Made by a program: the position numbers and the translations under genes. From Nannobrachium achirus (lineage: Eukaryota; Chordata; Actinopteri; Myctophiformes; Myctophidae), in the NCBI GenBank assembly GCA_963921795.1, contig OY997658.1, forward strand, positions 50,604,966-50,668,965: a DNA stretch of 64,000 nucleotides, written 5' to 3'. The notes under the pieces were generated by a model. The model made no database searches, was not told where the DNA came from, and was given only the letters and a program-made list of their open reading frames with translations. This document shows, in pieces, positions 9,901 through 22,384 of this stretch. Position 1 is the stretch's first letter, and each line of letters opens with the position of its first letter.

Positions 9901-10366
9901 TAATGAACACAATTTGTAAAATGATATACTGCTATACTGCTAGCTATAGCAGTGGCTGAGACGACAGGAAGAAAAACAGAGCGAACATGTGCGCGAGTGT
10001 GCATGACATCCGATCCGCGACTGGTTCGGCCCTCATCAAGTCGCCTTTCATCCAATGCGGCCCTCACCCCAAAATGAGTTCGACACCCCTGCTGTAGCCC
10101 TTATGGTTTGCGAGAGAAAAATACTTGAATGTGACTTTTTGCATTTTCACATTTTAAGTCAATCCGTTACCATGGCAACGTAATTTTCATTTTTTGCCAA
10201 TTACGTCACCATGGTAGAGCGGATTGGAAAGAAAAGTAATAGCACACCATTCCCGGCCGAGCCGCACGTTTTGATGTATATATTGAAACCGTTTTACATA
10301 CAATTTGAGATAAAGTTTTGGAAAATAGGTTGCCTTCATTCCCAACATGATATATTGCTTAAATAT
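6904..10366. repeat. Array unit 2 (short type)
   Basis: Short-type unit: it lacks the roughly 240-bp GGTAACCATCGATC... segment, has the longer CA run, and reads GTCGGGTGGAACCCTCATAC where long units read GTCC(C/G)GTGGAAG. Private insertion: the helentron-like element at 8540-8707. Confidence 0.85.
8540..8707. mobile_element. Helentron-like non-autonomous element, copy 1 (unit 2)
   Basis: The left end GCCAGACCC (8541-8549) is matched by an inner GGGTCTGGC (8678-8686), and the right end continues for about 20 nt to a hairpin ACCAGG-TTGA-CCTGGT (8690-8705). Units 1 and 3 supply the empty site (CATGATTATAATTAC), which shows insertion with no target duplication. Asymmetric inverted ends, a 3' hairpin and no duplication are the pattern reported for helentrons (Helitron2) and their short derivatives. 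A near-identical copy is at 33691-33862. No ORF. Confidence 0.6.
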
Positions 10367-13300
10367 GAAATTAGTTTGTGCAAGCAACATAATTTGAATG
10401 TACAGGACAAGCTCACATGTTCCTGAGGTTAAACATCCCAGGGTGTCATTGATTATGCAGTCAGATTCAAGTCTATGAGTACATTCAAAGTTTGTCACTG
10501 TCACATGTCAAACTTTAAATCGTATGCCAGCCATAAAGAGCACATCTATTAGCTATTGTGATGAAGCTTGCCATAACACTTTTGATTTGGGTCAAACAAT
10601 GTAGGCTACACAATATTGTGTACATCTTAGTGTTAAACTAAATGTGTATCACTATCACTAACCATTTATGACTAACAAAAATGTATCAAAAGAAACAAAT
10701 TATTAATGGAATAAATCATCCATCCATCTTCAACCACTTATTCGGAATCGGGTCGCGGGGGGTAGCAGTTTCAGGAGAGATTTCCAGTCCCTTTCCAGCA
10801 ACTTAATTTTTTTCTTCTTCTTTAGAAAATACTTACGCTATGAGGATGTAATGATCATTAGACATTAGAATCATTACAGTAATAACCTATATCTCCCAGA
10901 CTGCCTCCCCACTCAGAGAGTTTGAATGAATGTAGAATTATGTGCAGGATGTAGAAATTGTGTGTGAGGGGACTTCATTCAACTGAATATTTCATTTTAA
11001 AAGAAAAAACTTCTCTCTCACACTCATGCCAGAGTGCCACTGATCACCCTCCCCTGTGCCAATGTTGGCACCCATGCCTAAGGTTTCCTACCCCTGATGT
11101 AGACAATGAGCAACCCCTCCCCCCCCCCCCCCCCCCGCCCCCAAAGTTGTATCAAAATATCACTTTACCACCCCATCATCCATAGGAACAATAACTTCAG
11201 TTCATGAAAATAGGTTAAAGAAAAACCTTCATCCGCCCATGATATATTGTTTAAATATGAAATGAATTTTGTTCAAGTAACATAATCTGAATACACATTT
11301 TCACATGTTCCTGGGATTAAACATCCCAAGGTGTCAGTGATTATGCAGTTAGATTCCGGTCAATGAGTTCATTCTAAAGTTTATCACTGTCACATGTCAA
11401 ACCTTAAATCATATACCAGTAACATCTTTATAGACAGAAATCAAGCCCACCAGGTATTGTGATGTAGCATGACCATAAAACCTTTGATTTCAAGGTTGGG
11501 TCAAAAAGGCAAAGGTACAATACACATCTTAGTGTTAAACTAAATGTGTCACTAACCATTTAGGACTAATTAATTACACGCACACACAGTAGCAGGCTTG
11601 GAACGGCCACTAAACCTTGTCCCGTCACGGTTCGAGTCCAGCCCAGCCTCCTCAGAAGCTCTTCCTCATTCAACGACGCCGACCTGGAGATGTAAGACAG
11701 ACAAGACCATTTCCTCCTCCCAGTAAACCTCTGTCCATTATCACTATCAGAACCAGTATTTTGTAGATGTCCGGTGGAAGTATGCCCAAATACTTTTTCC
11801 AAATAAAAAGAAAAACTGAAGAAATTGCCCATTGTGACTCTGTAGCAATGATTTAGGAAAGGACTAAATATAGTCAACATTGTGTTCCATGTCATTTTTT
11901 ATACACAGCATAGCTGTCTACACTGTATTATGGCTCTTGTTGATATGCAACTGTTTTCATCTCCTTGGAGCGCCATTGAGATCATGATTATAATTACATC
12001 TAACGATGCTTCTTCTCCATTCACGTTTGGTGAATGTAGCCTTGGCCAGGAAAATTTGATGTCTTCAGGGGGTAACCATCGATCATCAGGTGTTTCGACC
12101 GGTGAACCCTCCGCTACACCCTCCTGATGGCCGGGTCGGCAGTGGTGGCCAAATCACTGCCCATCTCCTCCTCCTGGCCAAGGCTAAACTCCCCTCTCCT
12201 GCTCTATTTGTTTTTTTCCCAACAAGAGGCTCATCTGGGGAGGTATTGGGTGGGTCCCTCCTGAGGTCTTGAGGTGACACAGGTGCGTAGAGTTCTCCAG
12301 TACTGTGGGGTTATTCCTGCCTGGAGTTCTTCTTCGTCTCACCAACTCACCAACCAAGTTGTGCGCTGCACGTGTGACCCCTCTTCTCCACACTTGGTCC
12401 GGGCTTGATGTATTTAGTCCATGGGCCATACGAGTTGAGAGAGGGCGAGATCATTTAGCGACCTACAACCGGGTCGCGACGTGGTCGGTAGTTTTCAGCG
12501 ACCGGGTCGCAAAATCGAGCGACCGGGTCGCTAAATGGATCGACCGGGTCGCTAAATCACCGACCGCGGCACTAAAGCGAGCGACCGGGTCGCTAAATGG
12601 AGCGACCGGGTCGCTAAATCACCGACCGCGGCACTAAAGCGAGCGACCGGGTCGCTAAATCGACCGACTGGGACGCTAATTCCATCGACCGGGACGCTAA
12701 TTCCACCGACTGGGACGCTAATCCAGCGACCGGGTAGGTAAATCCACCGACCGGTGGTCGCTTCCACCGACCTACTAACCCTAACCCTAACCCTAACCCT
12801 AAACCTAACCTCAGTAACCTTACCTCAGTTAGGCTAACCTGCCACGCAACCTCCCGACCGTTACCTCAGTTAGGCTAACCTGCCACGCAACCTCCCTACC
12901 GGGTCGCTAAATCACCGACCGCGTCGCTAAAGCGAGCGACCGGGTCGCTAAATCGACCGACTGGGGCGCAAAATCTTCCGACCGGGTCGCTAAATCTACC
13001 GACCTAAAACTGCAGGCAGGTCGGTAGATTTAGCGACCGGGTCGGTCGATTTAGCGGCGCGGTCGGTGATTTAGCGACCCGGACGCTCGATTTAGCGACC
13101 CGGTCGCTGAAAACTACCGACCACGTCGCGACCCGGTTGTAGGTCGCTAAATGATCTCGCTCCTACTGTACGAGTTGTCGGTATCAAAAAGGTGGCAAAG
13201 GTTACCATGCATTTTATAAAAGCTCTATATCTGTAGATTATATTTTGGTATGATAACCCTTTCTTAGACACAGCTAAATTGGTGTTATCAGCCGCTAGAT

Positions 13301-14624
13301 TTGTTGTCCCATTAACTTTACATTACAGGGAAAAAAAGCAAGAAATGAATCTGCTTTAAGTAGCATAATTTATGAGGGTCAAACTAGGGGGTTTTCATGA
13401 TGCTGAATCCATTGCAAGCATCTGTTTTGCACAAAAAACATTCCTTGGGCTAAAAACTGTCCCACAAGACTATGGTTTAGTGATGAAAAGTGATGAGTCA
13501 TCACTTTTCACACTTCTGTGGAGGGCGTTTTAGCCCCACGGATGTTTTTCGTGCAAAACAGATGCTATATGGGAATAAAATGAATGCCCGTATGCGGAGC
13601 TGATGTCTGACATCAGAGTTTTCCGCAACCGGTACTGTGTGTGCAGAGATCTTCATATATGGGCAAAAAGCGTCAGAGATCTCATATATGGGCATAAAAT
13701 GGACACAGATAAACATATATCTCCATATATGGCATATATGGGCATACAATGGACGCAGAATCACAAAGATCTCCATATACGGGCATAAAAGGGACACAGA
13801 CAGACAGATACAGAGATCTCCATATATGGGCATAAAATGGACGCAGATAGACAGATATCTCCATATATGGGCATATATGGGCATAAAATGGACCCAGAAC
13901 TATAACTGCAGTGATCTCCATATATGGACATAAAATGGACGCCGACAGACAGACAGACAGTTACAGATATCTCCATATATGGGCATAAATGGACACAGGC
14001 AGACAGATGGTCAAAACGGGTCCTATGAAAACAGGTATAATGGGGTTTGCATTAAAGGGCGGGGCATTCATTCCCTATTTACATTGTTCCGAGTTGGCCA
14101 GGTCGCCGACTAGACGCTAGCTTCTAGTACCAATAATGAAAGTAGCTATTTTACTTAATAATGAACACAATTTGTAAAATGATATACTGCTATACTGCTA
14201 GCTATAGCAGTGGCTGAGACGACAGGAAGAAAAACAGAGCGAACATGTGCGCGAGTGTGCATGACATCCGATCCGCGACTGGTTCGGCCCTCATCAAGTC
14301 ACCTTTCATCCAATGCGGCCCTCACCCCAAAATGAGTTCGACACCCCTGCTGTAGCCCTTCTGGTTTGCGAGAGAAAAATACTTGAATGTGACTTTTTGC
14401 ATTTTCACATTTTAAGTCAATCCGTTACCATGGCAACGTAATTTTCGTTTTTTGCCAATTACGTCGCCATGGTAGAGCGGATTAGAAAGAAAAGTAATAG
14501 CACACCATTCCCGGCCGAGCCGCACGTTTTGATGTATATATTGAAACCGTTTTACATACAATTTGAGATAAAGTTTTGGAAAATAGGTTGCCTTCATTAC
14601 CAACATGATATATTGCTTAAATAT
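10367..14624. repeat. Array unit 3 (long type)
   Basis: Long-type unit sharing with unit 1 the GGTAACCATCGATC segment (about 12072-12310) and the GTCCGGTGGAAG variant. Private insertion: the 731-bp MITE at 12438-13168 flanked by a 9-bp duplication. Confidence 0.85.
12438..13168. mobile_element. MITE with long TIRs, internal minisatellite and telomere motif (unit 3)
   Basis: Flanked by the 9-bp repeat TACGAGTTG (12429-12437, 13169-13177) that is single in other units. Terminal inverted repeats of at least 65 bp begin near GCGAGATCATTTAGCGACCT and are essentially perfect. The interior is a minisatellite of GCGACCGGGTCGCTAAATC-type units plus a (CCCTAA)n-like run at 12776-12810. An 8-9-bp duplication suits hAT or Mutator-like superfamilies; no transposase is present. 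Confidence 0.75.
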
Positions 14625-15237
14625 GAAATTAGTTTGTGCAAGCAACATAATTTGAATGTACAGGACAAGCTCACATGTTCCTGAGGTTAAACATCCCAGG
14701 GTGTCATTGATTATGCAGTCAGATTCCAGTCAATGAGTACATTCAAAGTTTGTCACTGTCACATGTCAAACTAAAGAGCACAATTATTAGGTATTGTGAT
14801 GAAGCTTGCCATAACACTTTTGATTTGGGTCAAACAATGTAGGCTACACAATATTGTGTACATCTTAGTGTTAAACTAAATGTGTATCACTATCACTAAC
14901 CATTTATGACTAACAAAAATGTATCAAAAGAAACAAATTATTAATGGAATAAATCATCCATCCATCTTCAACCACTTATTCGGAATCGGGTCGCGGGGGT
15001 AGCAGTTTCAGGAGAGATTTCCAGTCCCTTTCCAGCAAATTAATTTTTTTCTTCTTCTTTAGAAAATACTTACGCTATGAGGATGTAATGATCATTAGAC
15101 ATTAGAATCATTACAGTAATAACCTATATCTCCCAGACTGCCTCCCCACTCAGAGAGTTTGAATGAATGTAGAATTATGTGCAGGATGTAGAAATTGTGT
15201 GTGAGGGGACTTCATTCAACTGAATATTTCATTTTAA

Positions 15238-15739
15238 TAATTTTTATCCCACAATTTTGTAACCCATTTTTTCACCCAGTGCTAATTGCCTATGTAATCC
15301 TGGGCTCTGCTCTCCCTCTGCCGCGCCTGGGGAGACAACGGACTGACCTCATGCTTCCTTCTATGCATGAGGAGTCCAAGTTGTTTCTTTTCACCTGACA
15401 GTGGAGATTTCCCTGGTTTGGACGTAGCGCGTGGAAGGAACACGTTATTCCAACCAGTTCCTTTCCCCTCCATCAGGCGCCCCGGCTGGCCAGGGGGAGG
15501 CATTATTGAGACCAGGATTACGTGCATGTTTTTGTGAGGGTATCAACCCTAGGAGACACGGGGAGAACATGCAAACTCCACACAGAAAGGCCCTATCGCC
15601 AACCCCACCTAGGGTGTGGGCGCTGATGACGCGGAGGAGGAACACGCCGCCAGCGCCCACATCGTCCCCCGGCGGGAATCGAACCCAGGACCTTCTAGCT
15701 GTGAGGCGAAGCGCTAACGACTGCGCCACCGTGCCCCCG
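15238..15739 (-). mobile_element. V-SINE/DANA-type tRNA-derived SINE (unit 4)
   Basis: Inserted on the minus strand and flanked by the 18-bp duplication CTGAATATTTCATTTTAA (15220-15237, 15740-15757). The head reads GCACGGTGGCGCAGTCGTTA (A-box) and GGTCCTGGGTTCGATTCC (B-box). The conserved V-SINE centre TGTGGAGTTTGCATGTTCTC follows. The other units give the empty site. About 500 bp, apparently near full length. Confidence 0.85.
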
Positions 15740-16576
15740 CTGAATATTTCATTTTAAAAGAAAAAACTTCTCTCTCACACTCATGCCAGAGTGCCACTGA
15801 TCACCCTCCCCTGTGCCAATGTTGGCACCCATGCCTAAGGTTTCCTACCCCTGATGTAGACAATGAGCAACCCCCCCCCCCCCCCCCCCCGCCCCCAAAG
15901 TTGTATCACAGCAAAATATCACTTTACCACCCCATCATCCATAGGAACAATAACTAAAGAAAAACCTTCATCCGCCCATGATATATTGTTTAAATATGAA
16001 ATGAAGTTTGTTCAAGTAACATAATTTGAATACACATTTTCACATGTTCCTGGGATTAAACATCCCAAGGTGTCAGTGATTATGCAGTCAGATTCCGGTC
16101 AATGAGTTCATTCTAAAGTTTATCACTGTCACATGTCAAACCTTAAATCATATACCAGTAACATCTTTATAGACAGAAATCAAGCCCACCAGGTATTGTG
16201 ATGTAGCATGACCATAAAACCTTTGATTTCAAGGTTGGGTCAAAAAGGCAAAGGTACAATACACATCTTAGTGTTAAACTAAATGTGTCACTAACCATTT
16301 AGGACTAATTAATTACACACACACACACACACACACACAGTAGCAGGCTTGGAACAGCCACTAAACCTTGTCCCGTCACGGTTCGAGTCCAGCCCAGCCT
16401 CCTCAGAAGCTCTTCCTCATTCAACGACGCCGACCTGGAGATGTAAGACAGACAAGACCATTTCCTCCTCCCAGTAAACCTCTGTCCATTATCACTATCA
16501 GTACCAGTATTTTGTAGATGTCGGGTGGAACCCTCATACAGTATGCCCAAATACTTTTTGCAAATAAAAAGAAAAA

Positions 16577-16838
16577 ATCAAACCTCGGTTCGAAGTGGAG
16601 CGGTGAATTTGAGCAGCTGTACCCTATGTGAGTGAGTGAGTGAGTGTAAACTGTGCCTGTGAGTGAGTGGTGAGTGTGCCTGGCCTGCACAAAACAGCGC
16701 CCCTCCTTTAACTAGTGTTTTGTGTGTGGCCACTCAAGGTATTGCCAGACTACGGACACGGCCAGCCAGCCACCCAGCCACCCAGCCACCCAGCCACCCA
16801 CAGACATACCTGTTCATTGGGAGCGCTTTCACCGCTCC
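16577..16838. mobile_element. Unclassified insertion, private to unit 4
   Basis: Other units read AAAAAGAAAAACTGAAG; unit 4 carries about 262 bp inside the A run. It contains a CACCCAGC minisatellite (16770-16800), GAGTGAGTGAGTG repeats and a right end that folds (GGAGCGCTTTCACCGCTCC). GGAGCGGTGAA also occurs near the left end, inverted relative to the right end. Family not recognised. Confidence 0.5.
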
Positions 16839-18673
16839 AAAAACTGAAGAAATTACCCATTGTGACTGTAGCAATGATTTAGGAAAGGACTAAATATAGT
16901 CAACATCGTGTTCCATGTAATTTTTTATACACAGCATAGCTGTCTACACTGTATTATGGCTGTTGTTGATATGCAACTGTTTTCATCTCCTTGGAGCGCC
17001 ATTGAGATCATGATTATAATTACATCTAACGATGCTTCTCCTCCATTCACGTTTGGTGAATGTAGCCTTGGCCAGGAAAATTTGATGTCTTCAGGGGGTT
17101 ATTCCTGCCTGGAGTTCTCCTTCGTCTCACCAACTCACCAACAAAGTTGTGCGCTGCACCTGTGACCCCTCTTCTCCACACTTGGTCCGGGCTTGATGTA
17201 TTTAGTCCATGGGCCATACGAGTTGTCGGTATCAAAAAGGTGGCAAAGGTTACCATGCATTTTATAAAAGCTCTATATCTGTAGATTATATTTTGGTATG
17301 ATAACCCTTTCTTAGACACAGCTAAATTGGTGTTATCAGCCGCTAGATTTGTTGTCCCATTAACTTTACATTACAGGGAAAAAAAGCAAGAAATGAATCT
17401 GCTTTAAGTAGCATAATTTATGAGGGTCAAACTAGGGGGTTTTCATGATGCTGAATCCATTGCAAGCATCTGTTTTGCACAAAAAACATTCCTTGGGCTA
17501 AAAACTGTCCCACAAGACTATGGTTTAGTGATGAAAAGTGATGAGTCATCACTTTTCACACTTCTGTGGAGGGCGTTTTAGCCCCACGGATGTTTTTCGT
17601 GCAAAACAGATGCTATATGGGAATAAAATGAATGCCCGTATGCGGAGCTGATGTCTGACATCAGAGTTTTCCGCAACCGGTACTGTGTGTGCAGAGATCT
17701 TCATATATGGGCAAAAAGCGTCAGAGATCTCATATATGGGCATAAAATGGACGCAGATAAACATATATCTCCATATATGGCATATATGGGCATACAATGG
17801 ACGCAGAATCACAAAGATCTCCATATACGGGCATAAAAGGGACACAGACAGACAGATACAGAGATCTCCATATATGGGCATAAAATGGACGCAGATAGAC
17901 AGATATCTCCATATATGGGCATATATGGGCATAAAATGGACCCAGAACTATAACTGCAGTGATCTCCATATATGGACATAAAATGGACGCCGACAGACAG
18001 ACAGACAGTTACAGATATCTCCATATATGGGCATAAATGGACACAGGCAGACAGATGGTCAAAACGGGTCCTATAGAAAACAGGTATAATGGGGTTTGCA
18101 TTAAAGGGCGGGGCATTCATTCCCTATTTACATTGTTCCGAGTTGGCCAGGTCGCCGACTAGACGCTAGCTTCTAGTACCAATAATGAAAGTAGCTATTT
18201 TACTTAATAATGAACACAATTTGTAAAATGATATACTGCTATACTGCTAGCTATAGCAGTGGCTGAGACAACAGGAAGAAAAACAGAGCGAACATGTGCG
18301 CGAGTGTGCATGACATCCGATCCGCGACTGGTTCGGCCCTCATCAAGTCACCTTTCATCCAATGCAGCCCTCACCCCAAAATGAGTTCGACACCCCTGCT
18401 GTAGCCCTTATGGTTTGCGAGAGAAAAATACTTGAATGTGACTTTTTGCATTTTCACATTTTAAGTCAATCCGTTACCATGGCAACGTAATTTTCGTTTT
18501 TTGCCAATTACGTCGCCATGGTAACGCGGATTGGAAAGAAAAGTAATAGCACACCATTCCCGGCCGAGCCGCACGTTTTGAAGTATATATTGAAACCGTT
18601 TTACATACAATTTGAGATAACGTTTTTGAAAATAGGTTGCCTTCATTCCCAACATGATATATTGCTTAAATAT

Positions 18674-21462
18674 GAAATTAGTTTGTGCAAGCAACATAAT
18701 TTGAATGTACAGGACAAGCTCACATGTTCCTGAGGTTAAACATCCCAGGGTGTCATTGATTATGCAGTCAGATTCCAGTCAATGAGTACATTCAAAGTTT
18801 GTCACTGTCACATGTCAAACTAAAGAGCACAATTATTAGGTATTGTGATGAAGCTTGCCATAACACTTTTGATTTGGGTCAAACAATGTAGGCTACACAA
18901 TATTGTGTACATCTTAGTGTTAAACTAAATGTGTATCACTATCACTAACCATTTATGACTAACAAAAATGTATCAAAAGAAACAAATTATTAATGGAATA
19001 AATCATCCATCCATCTTCAACCACTTATTCGGAATCGGGTCGCGGGGGGTAGCAGTTTCAGGAGAGATTTCCAGTCCCTTTCCAGCAAATTAATTTTTTT
19101 CTTCTTCTTTAGAAAATACTTACGCTATGAGGATGTAATGATCATTAGACATTAGAATCATTACAGTAATAACCTATATCTCCCAGACTGCCTCCCCACT
19201 CAGAGAGTTTGAATGAATGTAGAATTATGTGCAGGATGTAGAAATTGTGTGTGAGGGGACTTCATTCAACTGAATATTTCATTTTAAAAGAAAAAACTTC
19301 TCTCTCACACTCATGCCAGAGTGCCACTGATCACCCTCCCCTGTGCCATTGTTGGCACCCATGCCTAAGGTTTCCTACCCCTGATGTAGACAATGAGCAA
19401 CCCCCCCCCCCCCCGCCCCCAAAGTTGTATCACAGCAAAATATCACTTTACCACCCCATCATCCATAGGAACAATAACTTCAGTTCATGAAAATAGGTTA
19501 AAGAAAAACCTTCATCCGCCCATGATATATTGTTTAAATATGAAATGAAGTTTGTTCAAGTAACATAATTTGAATGTACAGGACAAGCTCACATGTTCCT
19601 GAGGTTAAACATCCCAGGGTGTCATTGATTATGCAGTCAGATTCCAGTCAATGAGTACATTCAACGTTTGTCACTGTCACATGTCAAACTAAAGAGCACA
19701 ATTATTAGGTATTGTGATGAAGCTTGCCATAACACTTTTGATTTGGGTCAAACAATGTAGGCTACACAATATTGTGTACATCTTAGTGTTAAACTAAATG
19801 TGTATCACTATCACTAACCATTTATGACTAACAAAAATGTATCAAAAGAAACAAATTATTAATGGAATAAATCATCCATCCATCTTCAACCACTTATTCG
19901 GAATCAGGTCGCGGGGGGTTTCAGGAGAGATTTCCAGTCCCTTTCCAGCAAATTAATTTTTTTCTTCTTCTTTAGAAAATACTTACGCTATGAGGATGTA
20001 ATGATCATTAGACATTAGAATCATTACAGTAATAACCTATATCTCCCAGACTGCCTCCCCACTCAGAGAGTTTGAATGAATGTAGAATTATGTGCAGGAT
20101 GTAGAAATTGTGTGTGAGGGGACTTCATTCAACTGAATATGCAGTCAGATTCCGGTCAATGAGTTCATTCTAAAGTTTATCACTGTCACATGTCAAACCT
20201 TAAATCATATACCAGTAACATCTTTATAGACAGAAATCAAGCCCACCAGGTATTGTGATGTAGCATGACCATAAAACCTTTGATTTCAAGGTTGGGTCAA
20301 AAAGGCAAAGGTACAATACACATCTTAGTGTTAAACTAAATGTGTCACTAACCATTTAGGACTAATTAATTACACGCGCACACACAGTAGCAGGCTTGGA
20401 ACAGCCACTAAACCTTGTCCCGTCACGGTTCGAGTCCAGCCCAGCCTCCTCAGAAGCTCTTCCTCATTCAACGACGCCGACCTGGAGATGTAAGACAGAC
20501 AAGACCATTTCCTCCTCCCAGTAAACCTCCATTATCACTATCAGAACCAGTATTTTGTAGATGTCCGGTGGAAGTATGCCCAAATACTTTTTGCAAATAA
20601 AAAGAAAAACTGAAGAAATTGCCCATTGTGACTCTGTAGCAATGATTTAGGAAAGGACTAAATATAGTCAACATTGTGCTCCATGTCATTTTTTATACAC
20701 AGCATAGCTGTCTACACTGTATTATGGCTCTTGTTGATATGCAACTGTTTTCATCTCCTTGGAGCGCCATTGAGATCATGATTATAATTACATCTAACGA
20801 TGCTTCTTCTCCATTCTCGTTTGGTGAATGTAGCCTTGGCCAGGAAAATTTGATGTCTTCAGGGGGTAACCATCGATCATCAGGTGTTTCGACCGGTGAA
20901 CCCTCCGCTACACCCTCCTGATGGCCGGGTCGGCAGTGGTGGCCAAATCACTGCCCATCTCCTCCTCCTGGCCAAGGCTAAACTCCCCTCTCCTGCTCTA
21001 TTTGTTTTTTTCCCAACAAGAGGCTCATCTGGGGAGGTATTGGGTGGGTCCCTCCTGAGGTCTTGAGGTGACACAGGTGCGTAGAGTTCTCCAGTACTGT
21101 GGGGTTATTCCTGCCTGGAGTTCTCCTTTGTCTCACCAACTCACCAACCAAGTTGTGCGCTGCACCTGTGACCCCTCTTCTCCACACTTGGTCCGGGCTT
21201 GATGTATTTAGTCCATGGCCCATACGAGTTGTCGGTATCAAAAAGGTGGCAAAGGTTACCATGCATTTTATAAAAGCTCTATATCTTTAGATTATATTTT
21301 GGTATGATAACCCTTTCTTAGACACAGCTAAATTGGTGTTATCAGCCGCTAGATTTGGTGTCCCATTAACTTTACATTACAGGGAAAATAAGCAAGAAAT
21401 TAATCTGCTTTAAGTAGCATATGAGGGTCAAACTAGGGGGTTTTCATGATGCTGAATCCATT
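18674..21462. repeat. Array unit 5 (long type, rearranged, cut by gap)
   Basis: Long-type unit (segment GGTAACCATCGATC at about 20866). At about 19588 the B-type segment switches to A-type (GTACAGGACAAGCTCACATG), repeating about 600 bp of the unit. At about 20139 it returns to B-type (GCAGTCAGATTCCGG). This is what unequal exchange between the A and B internal repeats would leave. The unit is cut by the run of Ns. Confidence 0.8.
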
Positions 21463-21662
21463 NNNNNNNNNNNNNNNNNNNNNNNNNNNNNNNNNNNNNN
21501 NNNNNNNNNNNNNNNNNNNNNNNNNNNNNNNNNNNNNNNNNNNNNNNNNNNNNNNNNNNNNNNNNNNNNNNNNNNNNNNNNNNNNNNNNNNNNNNNNNNN
21601 NNNNNNNNNNNNNNNNNNNNNNNNNNNNNNNNNNNNNNNNNNNNNNNNNNNNNNNNNNNNNN
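21463..21662. other. Assembly gap (200 N)
   Basis: A run of exactly 200 Ns interrupts unit 5. The round length suggests a placeholder gap of unknown size, as expected in a tandem array that is hard to assemble. Confidence 0.95.
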
Positions 21663-22220
21663 AGCCTGAGCTTACAGTATCCGACCAAAATATGGTCTCC
21701 TATACTGTAAGTTCAGTTCATAATATACCCTTATACACAAACCATACAATTATGTATCATAATTTATATACATCAATAATCTACAGATATAGAGCTTTTC
21801 AAAAATGCATGATAACCTTTGCCACCTTTTTGATACCGACAACTCGTATGGCCCATGGACTGATTTTTACCTTTTGTGTTCCTGCAGATGTTCTCGCAGT
21901 GACACTTTACTTCCAATTTCTCCCCAGCTGATGTTGTTTCGGTGAACCATCTCGTTAGCTGTGATTAGTTAAGGGCTGTTACCGTTATGTTGTATTGTTG
22001 AGTCCCACATACTCCCCCCTCTCGGGAGACTCTGGGGGTATCTGTATAAATGTCTGTAGCTTGAGTTGGTGCCCTCTCGCGAGTGCATGTGGTTGCTAAC
22101 CTCATACACCCACGCCAGGCTCTTCCTGGTGGTCATCTGTCTCTCCAGGGTCACCAATCTTCCTCGGTTTCCATCCAAACTTTCCTGGAAGTCACTGGTT
22201 GCCCAGAGTTCTATGATTAT
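21663..22220. repeat. Repeat mosaic after the gap, with inverted array fragment
   Basis: The segment 21663-21777 (TACAGTATCCGACCAAAATATG...) resembles 36160-36280 inside the TRIM-like element. It is followed at 21778-21861 by an inverted copy of the array segment around 21205-21290 (CTACAGATATAGAGC...CCCATGGAC). The stretch 21862-22220 has no recognised feature. Confidence 0.6.
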
Positions 22221-22229
22221 AATTACCCT

Positions 22230-22290
22230 TACTATTATTATTATTATTATTACCCGTAGTAGTAGTAGTAGTAGTAGTAGTATTCTTTAC
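22230..22290. repeat. (TAT)n/(TAG)n microsatellite
   Basis: Short runs of TTATTATTATTATTATT followed by GTAGTAGTAGTAGTAGTAGT. Confidence 0.85.
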
Positions 22291-22384
22291 CACTATTACC
22301 ATCATTGTTTGATAATATAAGCATAAGGGCATAAGGGGACTAAACACAGCAAACCCCCAAAATAATGAGAGTTTTATAATAGCC

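Larger units (their letters stand above)
14625..18673. repeat. Array unit 4 (short type)
   Basis: Short-type unit sharing with unit 2 the missing segment, the long CA run and the GTCGGGTGGAACCC variant. Private insertions: a V-SINE at 15238-15739 and an unclassified 262-bp segment at about 16577-16838. Confidence 0.85.
2491..21462. repeat. Tandem macro-repeat array, five units of ~3.3-3.5 kb
   Basis: The phrase GAAATTAGTTTGTGCAAGCA recurs at 2491, 6904, 10367, 14625 and 18674, and the whole intervening sequence repeats in the same order and orientation. Raw periods are 4413, 3463, 4258 and 4049 bp. Subtracting unit-private insertions leaves about 3.45-3.5 kb for units 1 and 3 and about 3.3 kb for units 2 and 4. 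Each unit contains, in order: an A-type segment, a fragment with CTTATTCGGAATCGGGTCGC, a poly-C run, a B-type segment homologous to A, a CA run, a segment with GGTTCGAGTCC, an AP-1-centred palindrome, an ATATGGGCAT minisatellite and two X-box-like palindromes. No unit encodes a credible protein. The right end is lost in the N gap. Confidence 0.92.

Noticed and set aside
2491-21462. CRISPR-like or bacterial-type repeat array
   Set aside because: Units are kilobases long with nested eukaryotic transposons; there are no short direct repeats with unique spacers.
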